Shown here piece by piece: positions 21,101-29,956 of a stretch of DNA of 64,000 nucleotides. Under the pieces are notes generated by a model. That model was not told the DNA's origin and did no database searches. It was given only the letters and a program-made list of their open reading frames with translations. How positions within the stretch are numbered: position 1 is the first letter of the stretch; each line of letters starts with the position of its first letter. The position numbers and the translations under genes were made by a program. The stretch spans positions 186,001 through 250,000 of the forward strand of contig JAGTXO010000005.1 of the NCBI GenBank assembly GCA_019448385.1, in the 5' to 3' direction. Origin of the DNA: Diacronema lutheri (Eukaryota > Haptophyta > Pavlovophyceae > Pavlovales > Pavlovaceae).

Positions 21101-21336
21101 CGGTCGCGGTCGCGATCGCGGTCGCGGTCGCGGTCGCGGTCGCGGTCGCGGTCGCGGTCGCCGCGGTCGCGGTCACGGTCGCCGTCGCGCTCGCGCTCGC
21201 CGTCGCGGTCGCGGTCACGGTCACGATCGGCACCACCCGACTCACGCTCGCGCTCGTAGTTCGCGCCGCCGCCGCGCCCGCGCTCGTCACGCGGCGACGC
21301 CGCGCCCTCGTCGTCCTCATCGTCGCGCCGCGCCAT
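17748..21336 (-). CDS. Multi-KH-domain RNA-binding protein with RD/RS repeats
   Basis: Exon 1 (21336-20473) holds an acidic start, then a long Arg-Asp dipeptide tract (about residues 36-85). Two KH domains follow: DDAAFVLGRGGATKKKIERA and DDCVAFVMGRAGQTLRMIEE. Exon 2 (20267-20129) carries NDDFSYALGAQGSTRRKLAK. Exon 3 (19925-19794) has RCRDYLRLLLKQRTGPVHFE. Exon 4 starts at 18889 with GFITGSRGETLRQIERVTG and joins ETLLIFGHDAQARAHACEE, a GGPPGPPGG stretch and short exons of DRYDDRDRYDD repeats. The C-terminus is RSRRRSRSRSR. GxxG loops in at least three domains mark KH folds, and the RD/RS tails suggest nuclear mRNA processing. The intron between exons 3 and 4 is about 900 bp. Small 3' exons are provisional. 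Confidence 0.75.
18087..18122 (-). repeat. Poly-C tract on the sense strand before a splice acceptor
   Basis: A run of 29 G on the plus strand (18094-18122), plus 6 more, reads as C on the gene's strand and directly precedes TTGTACGCAG at 18087-18078. It would act as an extreme polypyrimidine tract. Confidence 0.6.
19159..19353. repeat. 65-bp tandem repeat, three copies, inside KH-gene intron
   Basis: The unit starts ggcggcag(t/a)cggcagagcg and ends gaacgaggacga. Copies start at 19159, 19224 and 19289 and are almost identical. They lie in the long intron of the KH gene and have no coding role on that gene's strand. Confidence 0.9.
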
Positions 21337-21414
21337 GATCGCACGCCGAGCTTCGCCGGCTCGAGCCGCCCGGACCGGCGGACACAGGCGAGAAGAGTGT
21401 CCGGGAGAGGAACG

Positions 21415-22548
21415 ATGGCGGTGATGCTCATGAGCGCGTTGTGGGTTGCCCCCCCGGGTCTCGTGTCCGCACTCGAGACCCGGGTCTCGCGTCCGCGCCG
21501 TCCAGCTGCTGCGCTGCCACGCGCGGCCGTCGCGTGCTCCGCAGCGAGTGACGACGGCGGCGGCGGCGGCGGCGGCGGCGCGCCGGACGAGCGCGGCGGC
21601 GAGTCAGACGCGCTCGCCGCATTCCGCAAGCAGCTACAGCGGCAGATGTCGGGCGAGGGCGGCGCGAGCGCTTCGCCGCTCGGGCGCGCGGGCCCAGCCG
21701 ACCTTTGGGCCTCACCGCGTGATAGCATCGAGCCCGGCGTCGTTCTGCTCGCAGACTACACGCGATGGGTGGAGAACAAGGCGCGCAGGTCGGCCGACGT
21801 GCCCTTCGACCAGTTTGCGCTCCGGGGCCCGCTGCCGGCAGACCTTCCGCCAGACATGGTGGCGCGCGTCCTTCCCGTCGTCATCCTGCTCGCAAAGGGC
21901 GCCGACGGCTCGCACGACGCGCTTCTCCTCGAGCGGCGCACCGGCATCCTGCTTGGCGACATCAAGGGCAACGAGTATGCGTGCGCACCGATCAATGCTC
22001 TTCTCTTCGGCGGCACGGCGGCGCGCGAGTCGGTGCAGGTGCTCGCGCAGTACGAGGGCCGCGCTGCGCCAGCAGGTCTTACAAGCCTCTCTCCCGGCAT
22101 CGGCTTTGGCCCCTGGTCAGTGGCCAAGCAGCACATCGAGCAGGGAACAATTAGCGGGTCGCGCAGCTTCGTCTTTGCCGGAAAGACTGGTGCGCGCGCG
22201 GTGGGGCGCGGCGAGCGCGGCGGCGGAGGGGATGGGCGCGGGCGGAGCGAGCGTGTTGGCGGAGCTCGCGGCCGCGCCCGTCGCGACCCGCAACCCGACC
22301 TGCCGCCAACGGCTGCATCTCTGCCCCCCCCCCCCCTCCCCACTGCAGTGTTTGGCAAAGGCGAGCTCGAGCGGCAGATGGCCGCCGACTTATGGAAGGC
22401 CGCGTACCTGTCGAGGGACGTGCTTTTCAAGGAGCGCTCTGAGCCGTCGATGCGCAAGGGCTCGATTCCGCTCTGGCGCGAGGCGCTCGAGCTGTGCGAC
22501 GGCGAGCACGCGCAGGTCGTCAAGGAGCTCTACGGCGATGAGCTCTGA
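21415..22548 (+). CDS. AlgH/UPF0301 (DUF179)-like protein, probably plastid
   Basis: Exons 21415-22189 and 22349-22548 give 324 aa; the intron ends after a 13-C tract (CACTGCAG). A Ser/Arg/Ala-rich leader (MAVMLMSALWVAPPGLVSAL and beyond) fits organelle targeting. The core has PGVVLLADYTRWVENKARR, RVLPVVILLAKGADGSHDAL, LLFGGTAARESVQ, IGFGPWSVAKQHIEQGTI and GELERQMAADLWKAAYL. The GG(T/P) turn and the W-rich helix follow the AlgH fold seen in plant chloroplast DUF179 proteins. The biochemical role of the family is unknown. It is head to head with the KH gene (78 bp). A second, two-domain relative sits at 53494. Confidence 0.65.
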   Translation: MAVMLMSALWVAPPGLVSALETRVSRPRRPAAALPRAAVACSAASDDGGGGGGGGAPDERGGESDALAAFRKQLQRQMSGEGGASASPLGRAGPADLWASPRDSIEPGVVLLADYTRWVENKARRSADVPFDQFALRGPLPADLPPDMVARVLPVVILLAKGADGSHDALLLERRTGILLGDIKGNEYACAPINALLFGGTAARESVQVLAQYEGRAAPAGLTSLSPGIGFGPWSVAKQHIEQGTISGSRSFVFAGKTGARAVGRGERGGGGDGRGRSERVGGARGRARRDPQPDLPPTAASLPPPPLPTAVFGKGELERQMAADLWKAAYLSRDVLFKERSEPSMRKGSIPLWREALELCDGEHAQVVKELYGDEL

Positions 22549-22660
22549 GTGCTTGCCGACCACGGCGCGCAGGCACGCCGACCTGACGGGCGACCCGTTG
22601 AGCGGCATGGCGGTGTGTTGCCCTATTTACGCGCGTACTCAAATAAGAGATTCGGCCGCG
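22549..22660 (-). repeat. Dispersed 5'-gene fragment, copy B (truncated)
   Basis: Immediately after the AlgH-like stop codon lies a minus-strand copy of the cysteine-rich gene's start: MPLNGSPVRSACLRAVV, versus MPRNGSPVWSACLRAVV at 12265. The promoter-like block lies upstream of it. Homology stops after about 19 codons, where the frame would run antisense into the AlgH-like exon. A dead or captured 5' end is likely. Confidence 0.7.
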
Positions 22661-22701
22661 TCGATCATCCGCTGGATCTGCGCGCCCATCGCGGGCCAGA
22701 C

Positions 22702-25566
22702 TCAGCTTAGCTCGGCGCGCAGCACAAGCCGCTTGCGCTCAAAGCTGGCCGCTGCGCCGAACGCGCGGCGTAAGAGCTCGAGGTCGCGCAGCTCGCGCGA
22801 GTGCTTGAGGAGCGCGACTGCGATTGAGAGCGCGGCCGCGGCGTGCGCATGCGCAACCGCCCGTCGGCAGACGGGCCAGTCAGCGTCGTCGGTGGCACGA
22901 AGCTGCGCGATCTGTCGTTCCAAGAGCCAGGCGCTGAAGCGCGCGTCGCGCGCGCACAGCTCAAAGCCGAAGAGCGGCAGCGCATGCGCGGGGTGCAAGC
23001 GATACGAGCAGCGCGCGCGCGTCCGCGTCCACGCCAAGCAATTGCACGTCGCACCTGCTGAGCGGCCTCGAGCGCAGCGGGAAGGGGGGAAGGGTGCAGC
23101 ATTTGGAGCACACCGCCAAGAAGCTCGGACGCGTCGTGAGAGGCGTCGTGCGCGCCGATCTCGCGCCCGTTGCCGTTGGTGCCGGTGAGCGCATGAGCGC
23201 TGAGCTCGACGAGGCCGTCGGCGGACGAGGTGGGCGCCACAAGCGCATTCGGCGCGTCGATCCGCACGCGATACAGCGCGACGCGCGGCGCGGCGCGCGG
23301 CTCGGTGCACGCGACGAAGAGGCGGAAGAAGCGCGGGTCGCGCGCGTGCTCGGGCGCGCCCTCGCCGCGCAGGTATCGTCGAAGGGCTCGCTGAATTCGG
23401 CGCGCAGCGAGCGCGGGAAAGTGTGCAGCGCCCGCCCGCCCGCTGTAGGATCGGCGTCCTTGGGGTTGGCCTCGTTGATTAGCGTGAGCAGCAATAAGCG
23501 TGAGCGTGAGCAGCTCTTTGGGGTCGGCCTCCTTGGGGTTGGCCTCGTTGATGAGCGTGAGCAGCAATAAGCGTGAGCGTGAGCAGCTCTTTGGGGTCGG
23601 CCTCGTTGGGCTTGGCCTCGTTGATGAGCGTGAGCAGCAATAAGCGTGAGCGTGAGCAGCTCTTTGGGGTCGGCCTCCTTGGGGTTGGCCTCGTTGATGA
23701 GCGTGAGCAGCAATAAGCGTAAGCGTGAGCAGCTCCTTGGTTGGCCTCGTTGGGGTTGGCCTCGTTGATGAGCGTGAGCAGCAATAAGCGTGAGCGTGAG
23801 CAGCTCTTTGGGGTCGGCCTCCTTGGGGTTGGCCTCCTTGATGAGCGTGAGCAGCAATAAGCGTGAGCGTGAGCAGCTCCTTGGTTGGCCTCGTTGGGGT
23901 TGGCCTCGTTGATGAGCGTGAGCAGCAATAAGCGTGAGCGTGAGCAGCTCTTTGGGGTCGGCCTCCTTGGGGTTGGCCTCCTTGATGAGCGTGAGCAGCA
24001 ATAAGCGTGAGCGTGAGCAGCTCCTTGGTTGGCCTCGTTGGGGTTGGCCTCGTTGATGAGCGTGAGCAGCAATGAGCGTGAGCGTGAGCAGCTCTTTGGG
24101 GTCGGCCTCCTTGGGGTTGGCCTCCTTGATGAGCGTGAGCAGCTCGTCCCACCGCTCGGCCGGGAGCGCGCCGAGCGGCGCGCGCACGAGCGGCACCACC
24201 GCTGCCGCGTCGAGCGTCGTCACAGAAAATGCAAAGAGCGTCTGCAGCGGCAGCGGCGCGCCGCCTGCGAGAAGCGAGCGGTGGAGGCCATCGCGATCGG
24301 TGACGTGCAGCCGGAGCATCGCGCGCAGCGCCGAGTCGCGCACGGCGTGGTGGTAGGTGCCTTCGGGCGAGGTGAGGATGAGCCGGACGGCGGGCGCGAC
24401 GTGCGCGACGTCGACCAGCTTCGCCTCGAGCAGATCGGCGAGCACCGCGGCCGACGTCGAATCGAGCGGCCCGCCCGCTCGGTCGGCCACCTGCGCGCCT
24501 GCGTGCCCACCCAAATCATCCGCCGATGTGCCGCCGGCGACGGCATCGCCCTCCGCCGGCGCCACGTCGACGACGGCAGCACCGTCGGCCGCCGCGCGCG
24601 GCGCGCGCGGCGGCCCCGCGCAGCCGACGAGGAGAGCGAGCTGCTCGTCTGAGTGCAGCACGTTCCCGCCCTTTTGCGCGCTGCCGCAGCGCGGCAAGCA
24701 GCACGTGCACGGCCTCGCGCCGGCCGGACGCGAGGCGCTCGGCGCGGCCGACGCCGTCGCCGCGCGCGGCCAGCTGCTCGTCGAGCTGCGGCAGCAGCTC
24801 GAAGAAGCGCGGGATGTACCGCTCGATCGCGCCGCTCGTCTGCGGCACGTACGCCGCGCACGCGTCAAGCTCGGCGGCGCGCGCGAGCACCGCGCGCTCG
24901 CGCTCGCGCGGCGCGTCGGCCGCGTCGGAGGCGGCCGGCACGCCACGCGACTCGCGCCCCCCGCCATCGTCGCTCGCCCCATGCGTAGCCGCGCCACTCG
25001 TAGCTGCGTGCGCCAGCCGCGGCCACTCGACGGCTCTCGAGCTACGGCCACCACCACCTGCGCGGAAGCGCGTCGAGCTCAAGCGGCCGACCGCGCTGCG
25101 CGCGCCGCGCAGCGAGCGGCAGTTTGCGCTTCCGGCGACGGCTCAAAGTGCGACCACACCGGCCGCAGCCGGAGGAGCGTGGCGCCGGGCGCGCCCGCGC
25201 CCGCGCTGCTCGCCCACCACGCGACGCACTGCGCGGCGTACCACGTCTTCGCATCGTCGTTGAGTTGGCCCAGTGCGCGGCAACAAGCGCAAAGACAGCG
25301 AGCTGCAGGCGCGGTGCAGGCAACCCCGTCGCCTCGACCGCCACGAGCTCGATCTGCGCCACGCTCATGGCGAACCCCGCGGCCTCGAGTCGGCTGTACG
25401 CGGCCGCGACGCCCGCGGCGCGCTCGCGCGCGAGCGCGACGAGCAGCCGGTCGGCAACGTGGGGATGTGCGCAGCGAGACGCGCGGCCACGCGTCCACCT
25501 CCGCCTCGTCGCACGTCGCCACCGTGCGCACCAGTGGTGTGGACGGTACAGCTCGACGCCCGACAT
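22702..25566 (-). CDS. Unrecognised protein, multi-exon, carries minisatellite
   Basis: Coding texture moves between frames, so several introns are needed; exact borders are not resolved. The likely start is MSGVELYRPHHW (25566). Blocks follow in order: VADRLLVALARERAAGVAAA, DDAKTWYAAQCVAWW, AAYVPQTSGAIERYIPRFFE, SDEQLALLVGCAG, ILTSPEGTYHHAVRDSALRA, PLQTLFAFSVTTLDAAAVV, PAERWDELLTLI, then a 217-codon repeat. After that come LHTFPRSLRAEFSEPFDDT, PRFFRLFVACTEPRAAPRVA, LLGVDADARALLVSLAPR and LFGFELCARDARFSAWLLER. The stop is at 22702. Helical, HEAT-like texture is an impression only. No family was recognised. Confidence 0.45.
23481..24150 (-). repeat. 73/71-bp minisatellite, ten copies, inside a coding region
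   Basis: Copies of agcgtgagcagcaataagcg begin at 23481, 23554, 23627, 23700, 23771, 23844, 23915, 23988, 24059 and 24132, giving steps of 73,73,73,71,73,71,73,71,73. Neither unit length is a multiple of three, but the total (651 bp) is. On the gene's strand all three frames are open, so the peptide cycles through EANPKEADPKELLTLTL, AAHAHQRGQPQ and RSCSRSRLLLLTL-type segments. Confidence 0.92.
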
Positions 25567-25619
25567 GGTCCTTGACTCAGCGCCCCACGATGGCGCGCGA
25601 CGACGCGCGTTAAGACGGA

Positions 25620-26702
25620 ATGGCGTGGCTCACTGAGCCGTGGCGGACTGACGGCGCACGCCGTTTGCTCGAGTACGGCTTCGAGTACCGCACGTGCGAC
25701 GACGGGCTCGTCCGCCTGCACCACCTACGCACCGGCACGCGGCTCAACGCGCACAACTGGCAGCTCTTTGCCGGCGGCGACTATGGCCACCTAGCGGACG
25801 CGGCGCAGGACCACTTCCACGCGCTCTGCCACTTGCCGCGCGCCGAAGGCGGCTTCGACATGCGCTGGTGGAGCCTCGCGCCGCCCTCCGGCGCCCCGCC
25901 CGACGCCCCGACCGGCAAGGTGCTCGCGACGGCCGACCTTGAGCGCAATTCCACCGGCTTGCTCGTCGTCGTGCCGGGCACGGGCTCGGTGCGCGCCGGC
26001 ATGTGGGCGCGCGGGCTACTCATCCACGCGTCGCTCGAGCAGGCCTCCGCGCACGGGCTCATCTCGCACGCGCTCGCGCGCGGCTGGTCCGTGGTGTGCT
26101 TCGACCCGAACCGGCTCGACGCGGGCGATGCGCGCAGGACGCCGCTCGCCGGCAGCCGCACGCGCGAGGCGCACTGCGCGTCGGCGTGGCGGCAGTGCGT
26201 GACGGACGCCTCGCCCGCCGCGCGCATCGCCGTCGTCGCGCACTCGGCCGGCGGCTCGTGGCTGCTGCGCTGCTTGCAGGCCGACGCAACGCCCGACACG
26301 CACGTCGAGAGGCTGCGCGCGCTCGCCTTCTCCGACTCGATCCACACGATGGCGGCGAAGCGGCTCGACGCGCGGCGCTTCGCGCTCCTCGCCGCACGTG
26401 GCCGCCAGTGGCGCGCCGGCCCGGGCGCGCTCGACGAGCCCATGGCCGACGACCGCGCGCCGCCGGGCCAGCCCGAGCTCGGCTGCGGCTGCCCATGCGT
26501 GCGCGCGGGCACGGATGACCACTCGCTGACCGTCTTCAGCTCGCAGGCCTCGGTGCTCGCCTTCGTCGACGCCTGCATGGACGACGAAGACGGGGGCGCT
26601 GGCGCGGCTGACGACGCCGGCTCGGACGCGCACTGGCTCGACGCGCCGGAGGATGGAGGCGCGACGGGCTGGACCGGCCGCGCAAGCTGCGCGCTGCAGT
26701 GA
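25620..26702 (+). CDS. Arb2/FAM172-domain protein
   Basis: Single exon, 360 aa. The Arb2 domain is recognised by VVVPGTGSVRAGMWARGLLI, followed by AHGLISHALARGWSVVCFDP and a serine-hydrolase-like nucleophile elbow IAVVAHSAGGSWLLRCL. The N-terminus has a conserved Tyr/Trp-rich lead-in (LEYGFEYRTCDDGLVRL). The domain is an alpha/beta-hydrolase relative; fission-yeast Arb2 works with Argonaute, and FAM172A links chromatin and Ago2 in animals. Here only the family is clear. The C-terminal 60 residues are acidic and low-complexity. It is head to head with the gene at 25566 (53 bp). Confidence 0.8.
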   Translation: MAWLTEPWRTDGARRLLEYGFEYRTCDDGLVRLHHLRTGTRLNAHNWQLFAGGDYGHLADAAQDHFHALCHLPRAEGGFDMRWWSLAPPSGAPPDAPTGKVLATADLERNSTGLLVVVPGTGSVRAGMWARGLLIHASLEQASAHGLISHALARGWSVVCFDPNRLDAGDARRTPLAGSRTREAHCASAWRQCVTDASPAARIAVVAHSAGGSWLLRCLQADATPDTHVERLRALAFSDSIHTMAAKRLDARRFALLAARGRQWRAGPGALDEPMADDRAPPGQPELGCGCPCVRAGTDDHSLTVFSSQASVLAFVDACMDDEDGGAGAADDAGSDAHWLDAPEDGGATGWTGRASCALQ

Positions 26703-26883
26703 CGCGGCGGCGCGGCTTGGGGCTGTCCCGAGCGCGGGTCGCACAATCGAGACATGGACTTGCGTGACGCTGACGCCGTCCGTGCTCAACGGCGGACATT
26801 CATGATCACGGTCCCCTGACTGTGATCAAAGGCCAGTCCCCTGACTCCTGGAAGTCGCGCGAGGGTTTGGCCTGCAGGGATCA
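26703..26883. promoter_or_regulatory. Upstream region of CRY-DASH with inverted and direct repeats
   Basis: Between about 26800 and 26860, TGATCAC and GTGATCA flank a 12-bp loop (ggtcccctgact). The loop core gtcccctgact is repeated about 24 bp further on. This could be an operator-like site or hairpin in the 5' leader; the function is inferred. Confidence 0.3.
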
Positions 26884-28698
26884 ATGCGCGCGAAGCTTCG
26901 AAGCGGACGTGTACTCGTCGCCGCCCTCGGACTCGTCTCGGCGCGCGGCCTGAGCGCGCGAAGCGCGATGGCATCGAAGCGGATTGTCGTGTGGTTCAAG
27001 GGCACGAATGACCTGCGCGTGCACGACAACCCGCTGCTCGCGCGCGCCGCGCAGCTCTGCGCCGAGCTCGGCGGCGACGCGGAGGTCGTGCCCGCGTACT
27101 CCTTTGACCCGTTCTTCTTCGGCGTGAGCGAGCTGGGCTCGAACAAGATGGGCCCGCATCGCGCGCGCTTTCTTGTCGAAAGCGTCGCCGACCTGCGCGC
27201 CCAGCTCCGCGCGCAGTGCGCCTCGGACCTGCTCGTCGGCGTCGGCCCGCCCGAGCGGCTCATCGGCCCACTCGTCGGCTCGGCGCCCGCCGGCGGCGCG
27301 GTACTTCTTATGAGCGACGAGGTGGCGAGCGAGGAGCGCGAGGCGGTTGGGCGCGTGCGCTCGGCGGTCCGCGCGACCGGCACGCCGTGCGACGTGGAGT
27401 CCTTCTGGATGTCCACCGTGTACCATCGTGACGACCTGCCGTTTGGCGGCGGGGCGCGCGGCGCGCGCGCCAATGGGGGCGGACTCGAGAGGATGCCCGA
27501 CATGTTCACGCCGTTCAAGGAGCGTGTGGAGCGCGAGCTTGCGACGCGGCCGATGGCGCGCACGCCCGCCGCCGGCGAGCTTCCGCTCCCGCCGAAGCGC
27601 GACGCGCTCGCGAGCGACGGCGTCACGGCGGGCGAGTGCGCGCGCGGCTTTGACCTCCTTCCGTCGCTCGCGCAGCTGGGCATGGCGGAGCCGATGGACG
27701 ACCCGCGCGGTGTGCTGCGCTTCGTCGGCGGCGAGGCCGCCGCGCTCCGCCGCGTGCGCCACTACCTTTGGGACACGGACTGTCTGCGCAGCTACTTTGA
27801 AACGCGTAACGGGATGATCGGCGCTGATTATTCGTCGAAGCTCTCGCCGTGGCTCGCGCACGGCTGCCTCTCGCCGCTCAAGGTGGTGGAGGAGGTGGGC
27901 AGGTACGAGGCGGCGCGCGTCAAGAACAAGTCCACCTACTGGCTCATCTTTGAGCTGCTGTGGCGCGACTTCTTCCGCTTTTACGCCGTGAAGCATGGGA
28001 ACGCGATTTTTAAGCTCGGCGGCATCACTGGCGAACGGCGCGAGTGGGTGACGGGCGCGCAGGCGGCCGAGCGGCTGCGCAGGTGGAAGGAGGGCAGCAC
28101 AGGTCTGCCGCTTGTCGACGCCAACATGCGCGAGATGGCCGCCACCGGCTTCATGTCCAACCGCGGCCGACAGAACGTCGCATCCTACCTTGCGCTCGAC
28201 CTGGCCGTCGACTGGCGGCTGGGCGCCGACCACTTTGAGGGCTTGCTCCTTGACTACGATGTGGCGTCTAATTGGGGCAACTGGGTGAGCGCGGCGGGCC
28301 TCGCGCGCGCCGGCCGCGTCAACCAGTTCAACATCGTCAAGCAGGGCCGCGATTACGACGCCGACGGCGCGTACGTGCGGCTGTGGTGCCCCGAGCTCCG
28401 CGCGGTGCCCGCCGAGTACATCCACACGCCGTGGGAGATGCCGCAGCAGCTCCAGGACAAGCTGGGCGTGCGCATTGGCGAGGATTACCCGTCGCCGCTC
28501 GCCGTCCCGCCAGGCCACGCCTTCCGCGGCGCGTACGCAGGCGGCCGCCGGCCCGCAACGGGCAACGCGCCGATTGGCGGCCGTGCGCCGAACACGGACC
28601 GCTTCGGCCGCCGCCCGTCGGATGGAGGCGGCGCGGGAGAGCCGGGCGCGGGCTCGGCGCGCCGCCGCCCGCCGCGCGGCGGGCGCGTGCAGCGCTAG
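26884..28698 (+). CDS. Cryptochrome DASH (single-strand DNA photolyase family)
   Basis: Single exon, 604 aa. The photolyase-homology region is complete: RIVVWFKGTNDLRVHDNPLL at the start, then KLSPWLAHGCLSPLKV, FELLWRDFFRFYAVKHG, STGLPLVDANMREMAATGFM, NRGRQNVASYLALDLAVDWR and LLDYDVASNWGNWVSAAGL. These are the DASH-type FAD-binding and active-site blocks. The family binds FAD plus an antenna folate and repairs or senses UV damage in single-stranded DNA. The N-terminus has a short leader before the core, compatible with organelle import. The C-terminal tail is Gly/Arg-rich (GSARRRPPRGGRVQR), as in plant CRY-DASH, and suits nucleic-acid binding. Confidence 0.92.
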   Translation: MRAKLRSGRVLVAALGLVSARGLSARSAMASKRIVVWFKGTNDLRVHDNPLLARAAQLCAELGGDAEVVPAYSFDPFFFGVSELGSNKMGPHRARFLVESVADLRAQLRAQCASDLLVGVGPPERLIGPLVGSAPAGGAVLLMSDEVASEEREAVGRVRSAVRATGTPCDVESFWMSTVYHRDDLPFGGGARGARANGGGLERMPDMFTPFKERVERELATRPMARTPAAGELPLPPKRDALASDGVTAGECARGFDLLPSLAQLGMAEPMDDPRGVLRFVGGEAAALRRVRHYLWDTDCLRSYFETRNGMIGADYSSKLSPWLAHGCLSPLKVVEEVGRYEAARVKNKSTYWLIFELLWRDFFRFYAVKHGNAIFKLGGITGERREWVTGAQAAERLRRWKEGSTGLPLVDANMREMAATGFMSNRGRQNVASYLALDLAVDWRLGADHFEGLLLDYDVASNWGNWVSAAGLARAGRVNQFNIVKQGRDYDADGAYVRLWCPELRAVPAEYIHTPWEMPQQLQDKLGVRIGEDYPSPLAVPPGHAFRGAYAGGRRPATGNAPIGGRAPNTDRFGRRPSDGGGAGEPGAGSARRRPPRGGRVQR

Positions 28699-28853
28699 CG
28701 GCCCGGCGGGGCGTGGGCGGGGCGTGCGCGGGGCGCGGGGCGGTGAGCTCACCGCCTCGGCCGCGTCGCGCCATAGAGCAGCTTCTCGTGGACGGAAGGC
28801 GCCGCAGTTGCACGGCTTGCGACCGAGCACGGGACGCGCACAGCCGCTGTGCC

Positions 28854-29876
28854 CTACTCGCCGTCGTCCGCCTCGTCGTGCGCGGCGCGCGCGTCCTGCG
28901 CGGGCTGCGGGATGAGGCTCTCGTGCAGGTACTTGTCGAACCACGCCTCGGCCAGCTTGAGCGCGGCGTCGGCGTCGCGCGCGGTGGGCTCGTCTCGCGG
29001 CTGGTGCGCGAAGGCGTGCGCGCGCTCCGGGAACGAGCGCACAAAGTAGTGCTGCCTCATGCGCGGGTTGCGCGCAAGGCCAGACTCGAGGCCGGCGGCG
29101 TCGGATGGTGTCGCGCCCGCAACCGTGTCGGCACCGCCGAAAACTGCGAGCAGCGGTAGGTGCATGGCGCGCGCGACAGGCTCGACGTCGTAGCGCGTCG
29201 GGTAAAAGGCGACGACGGCGTGCGCGTCCACCCACTCGCGCGCGACCAGCTCAAGCGCGCGCCCGCCGCCCCAGCAGAAGCCCGCGAGCCCAAGCAGCTC
29301 GACGCCGTGGCGCGAGTTGAGGTAACGCGCGCAGCCGAGCACGTCGCCCGCGACGTCGGACAGGGCGATGCGCGTGCGCCACGCCTCGTACTCGGGCCCG
29401 CTTGGCGGCTTGCTTTCGGGCCACGCCTGTCCGCGGAAGAGGTCGGGCACGAGCACGAAGGCCTCGCACGACGCGGCGAGCCGGTCGGCGGCCGCACGCG
29501 CGCTCGGGTGCGCCCAGCCAAAGATGTCGGTGAGCAGCACGATGCCCTTGTTCGACTCGGCCATCGACGCCTTGTGCGCGGTGAGGTAGGCGCGCGCGGG
29601 CCGGCCGGTGCTTCCGGCGAGCACGAGCTCCTCCGTGTGCAGCGGCGCTGGCTCGTACGCCGGGTCGTCGTCGGGCCACTCCTCGCCCTCCGCCCATCCG
29701 CTCGCGTCGTCGTCGCCGCCGCGGTCGTCAAGCGGCGCGCCGACGGCGGGCGGCATGATCGGCGCGCGCGCGCGGCGCGCGCTGCCCGCGCCGAGCGGCT
29801 GGCCGTCCATTGGCCGCGGCGGCGTCGTGCACGCTTGCGCGCACGCCAGCGCGCACGCCACAAACGCCGCCGCCAT
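28854..29876 (-). CDS. Dienelactone-hydrolase-family protein
   Basis: Single exon, 340 aa from the ATG at 29876, which opens a hydrophobic leader (MAAAFVACALACAQACTT). The alpha/beta-hydrolase core has KGIVLLTDIFGWAHPSAR, the nucleophile elbow GLAGFCWGGGRALE with the Cys typical of dienelactone hydrolases, an acid residue at FGGADTV and His at PERAHAFAHQP. A Cys-Asp-His triad is therefore complete. The substrate is unknown; eukaryotic members are mostly uncharacterised hydrolases. It shares an 80-bp promoter interval with the RlmN gene. Confidence 0.85.
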   Translation of the reverse strand: MAAAFVACALACAQACTTPPRPMDGQPLGAGSARRARAPIMPPAVGAPLDDRGGDDDASGWAEGEEWPDDDPAYEPAPLHTEELVLAGSTGRPARAYLTAHKASMAESNKGIVLLTDIFGWAHPSARAAADRLAASCEAFVLVPDLFRGQAWPESKPPSGPEYEAWRTRIALSDVAGDVLGCARYLNSRHGVELLGLAGFCWGGGRALELVAREWVDAHAVVAFYPTRYDVEPVARAMHLPLLAVFGGADTVAGATPSDAAGLESGLARNPRMRQHYFVRSFPERAHAFAHQPRDEPTARDADAALKLAEAWFDKYLHESLIPQPAQDARAAHDEADDGE

Positions 29877-29956
29877 GCTTGCGCGGTGCCCCAAAATCGC
29901 AAAACGTCGCCGGCCAAAGGGGACGGTGGTGACCTCGTGCAGGGTTGCCACTGGCG

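Noticed and set aside
21080-21230. Simple-sequence artefact at the gcggtc repeat
   Set aside because: On the minus strand it encodes the Arg-Asp tract of the KH protein in a continuous frame, so it is kept as coding.
23481-24150. CRISPR-like array
   Set aside because: Units are contiguous tandem repeats without variable spacers, in a eukaryotic gene.
28337-29044. Antisense open frames under CRY-DASH and dienelactone hydrolase
   Set aside because: They lack motifs and overlap two well-supported genes.
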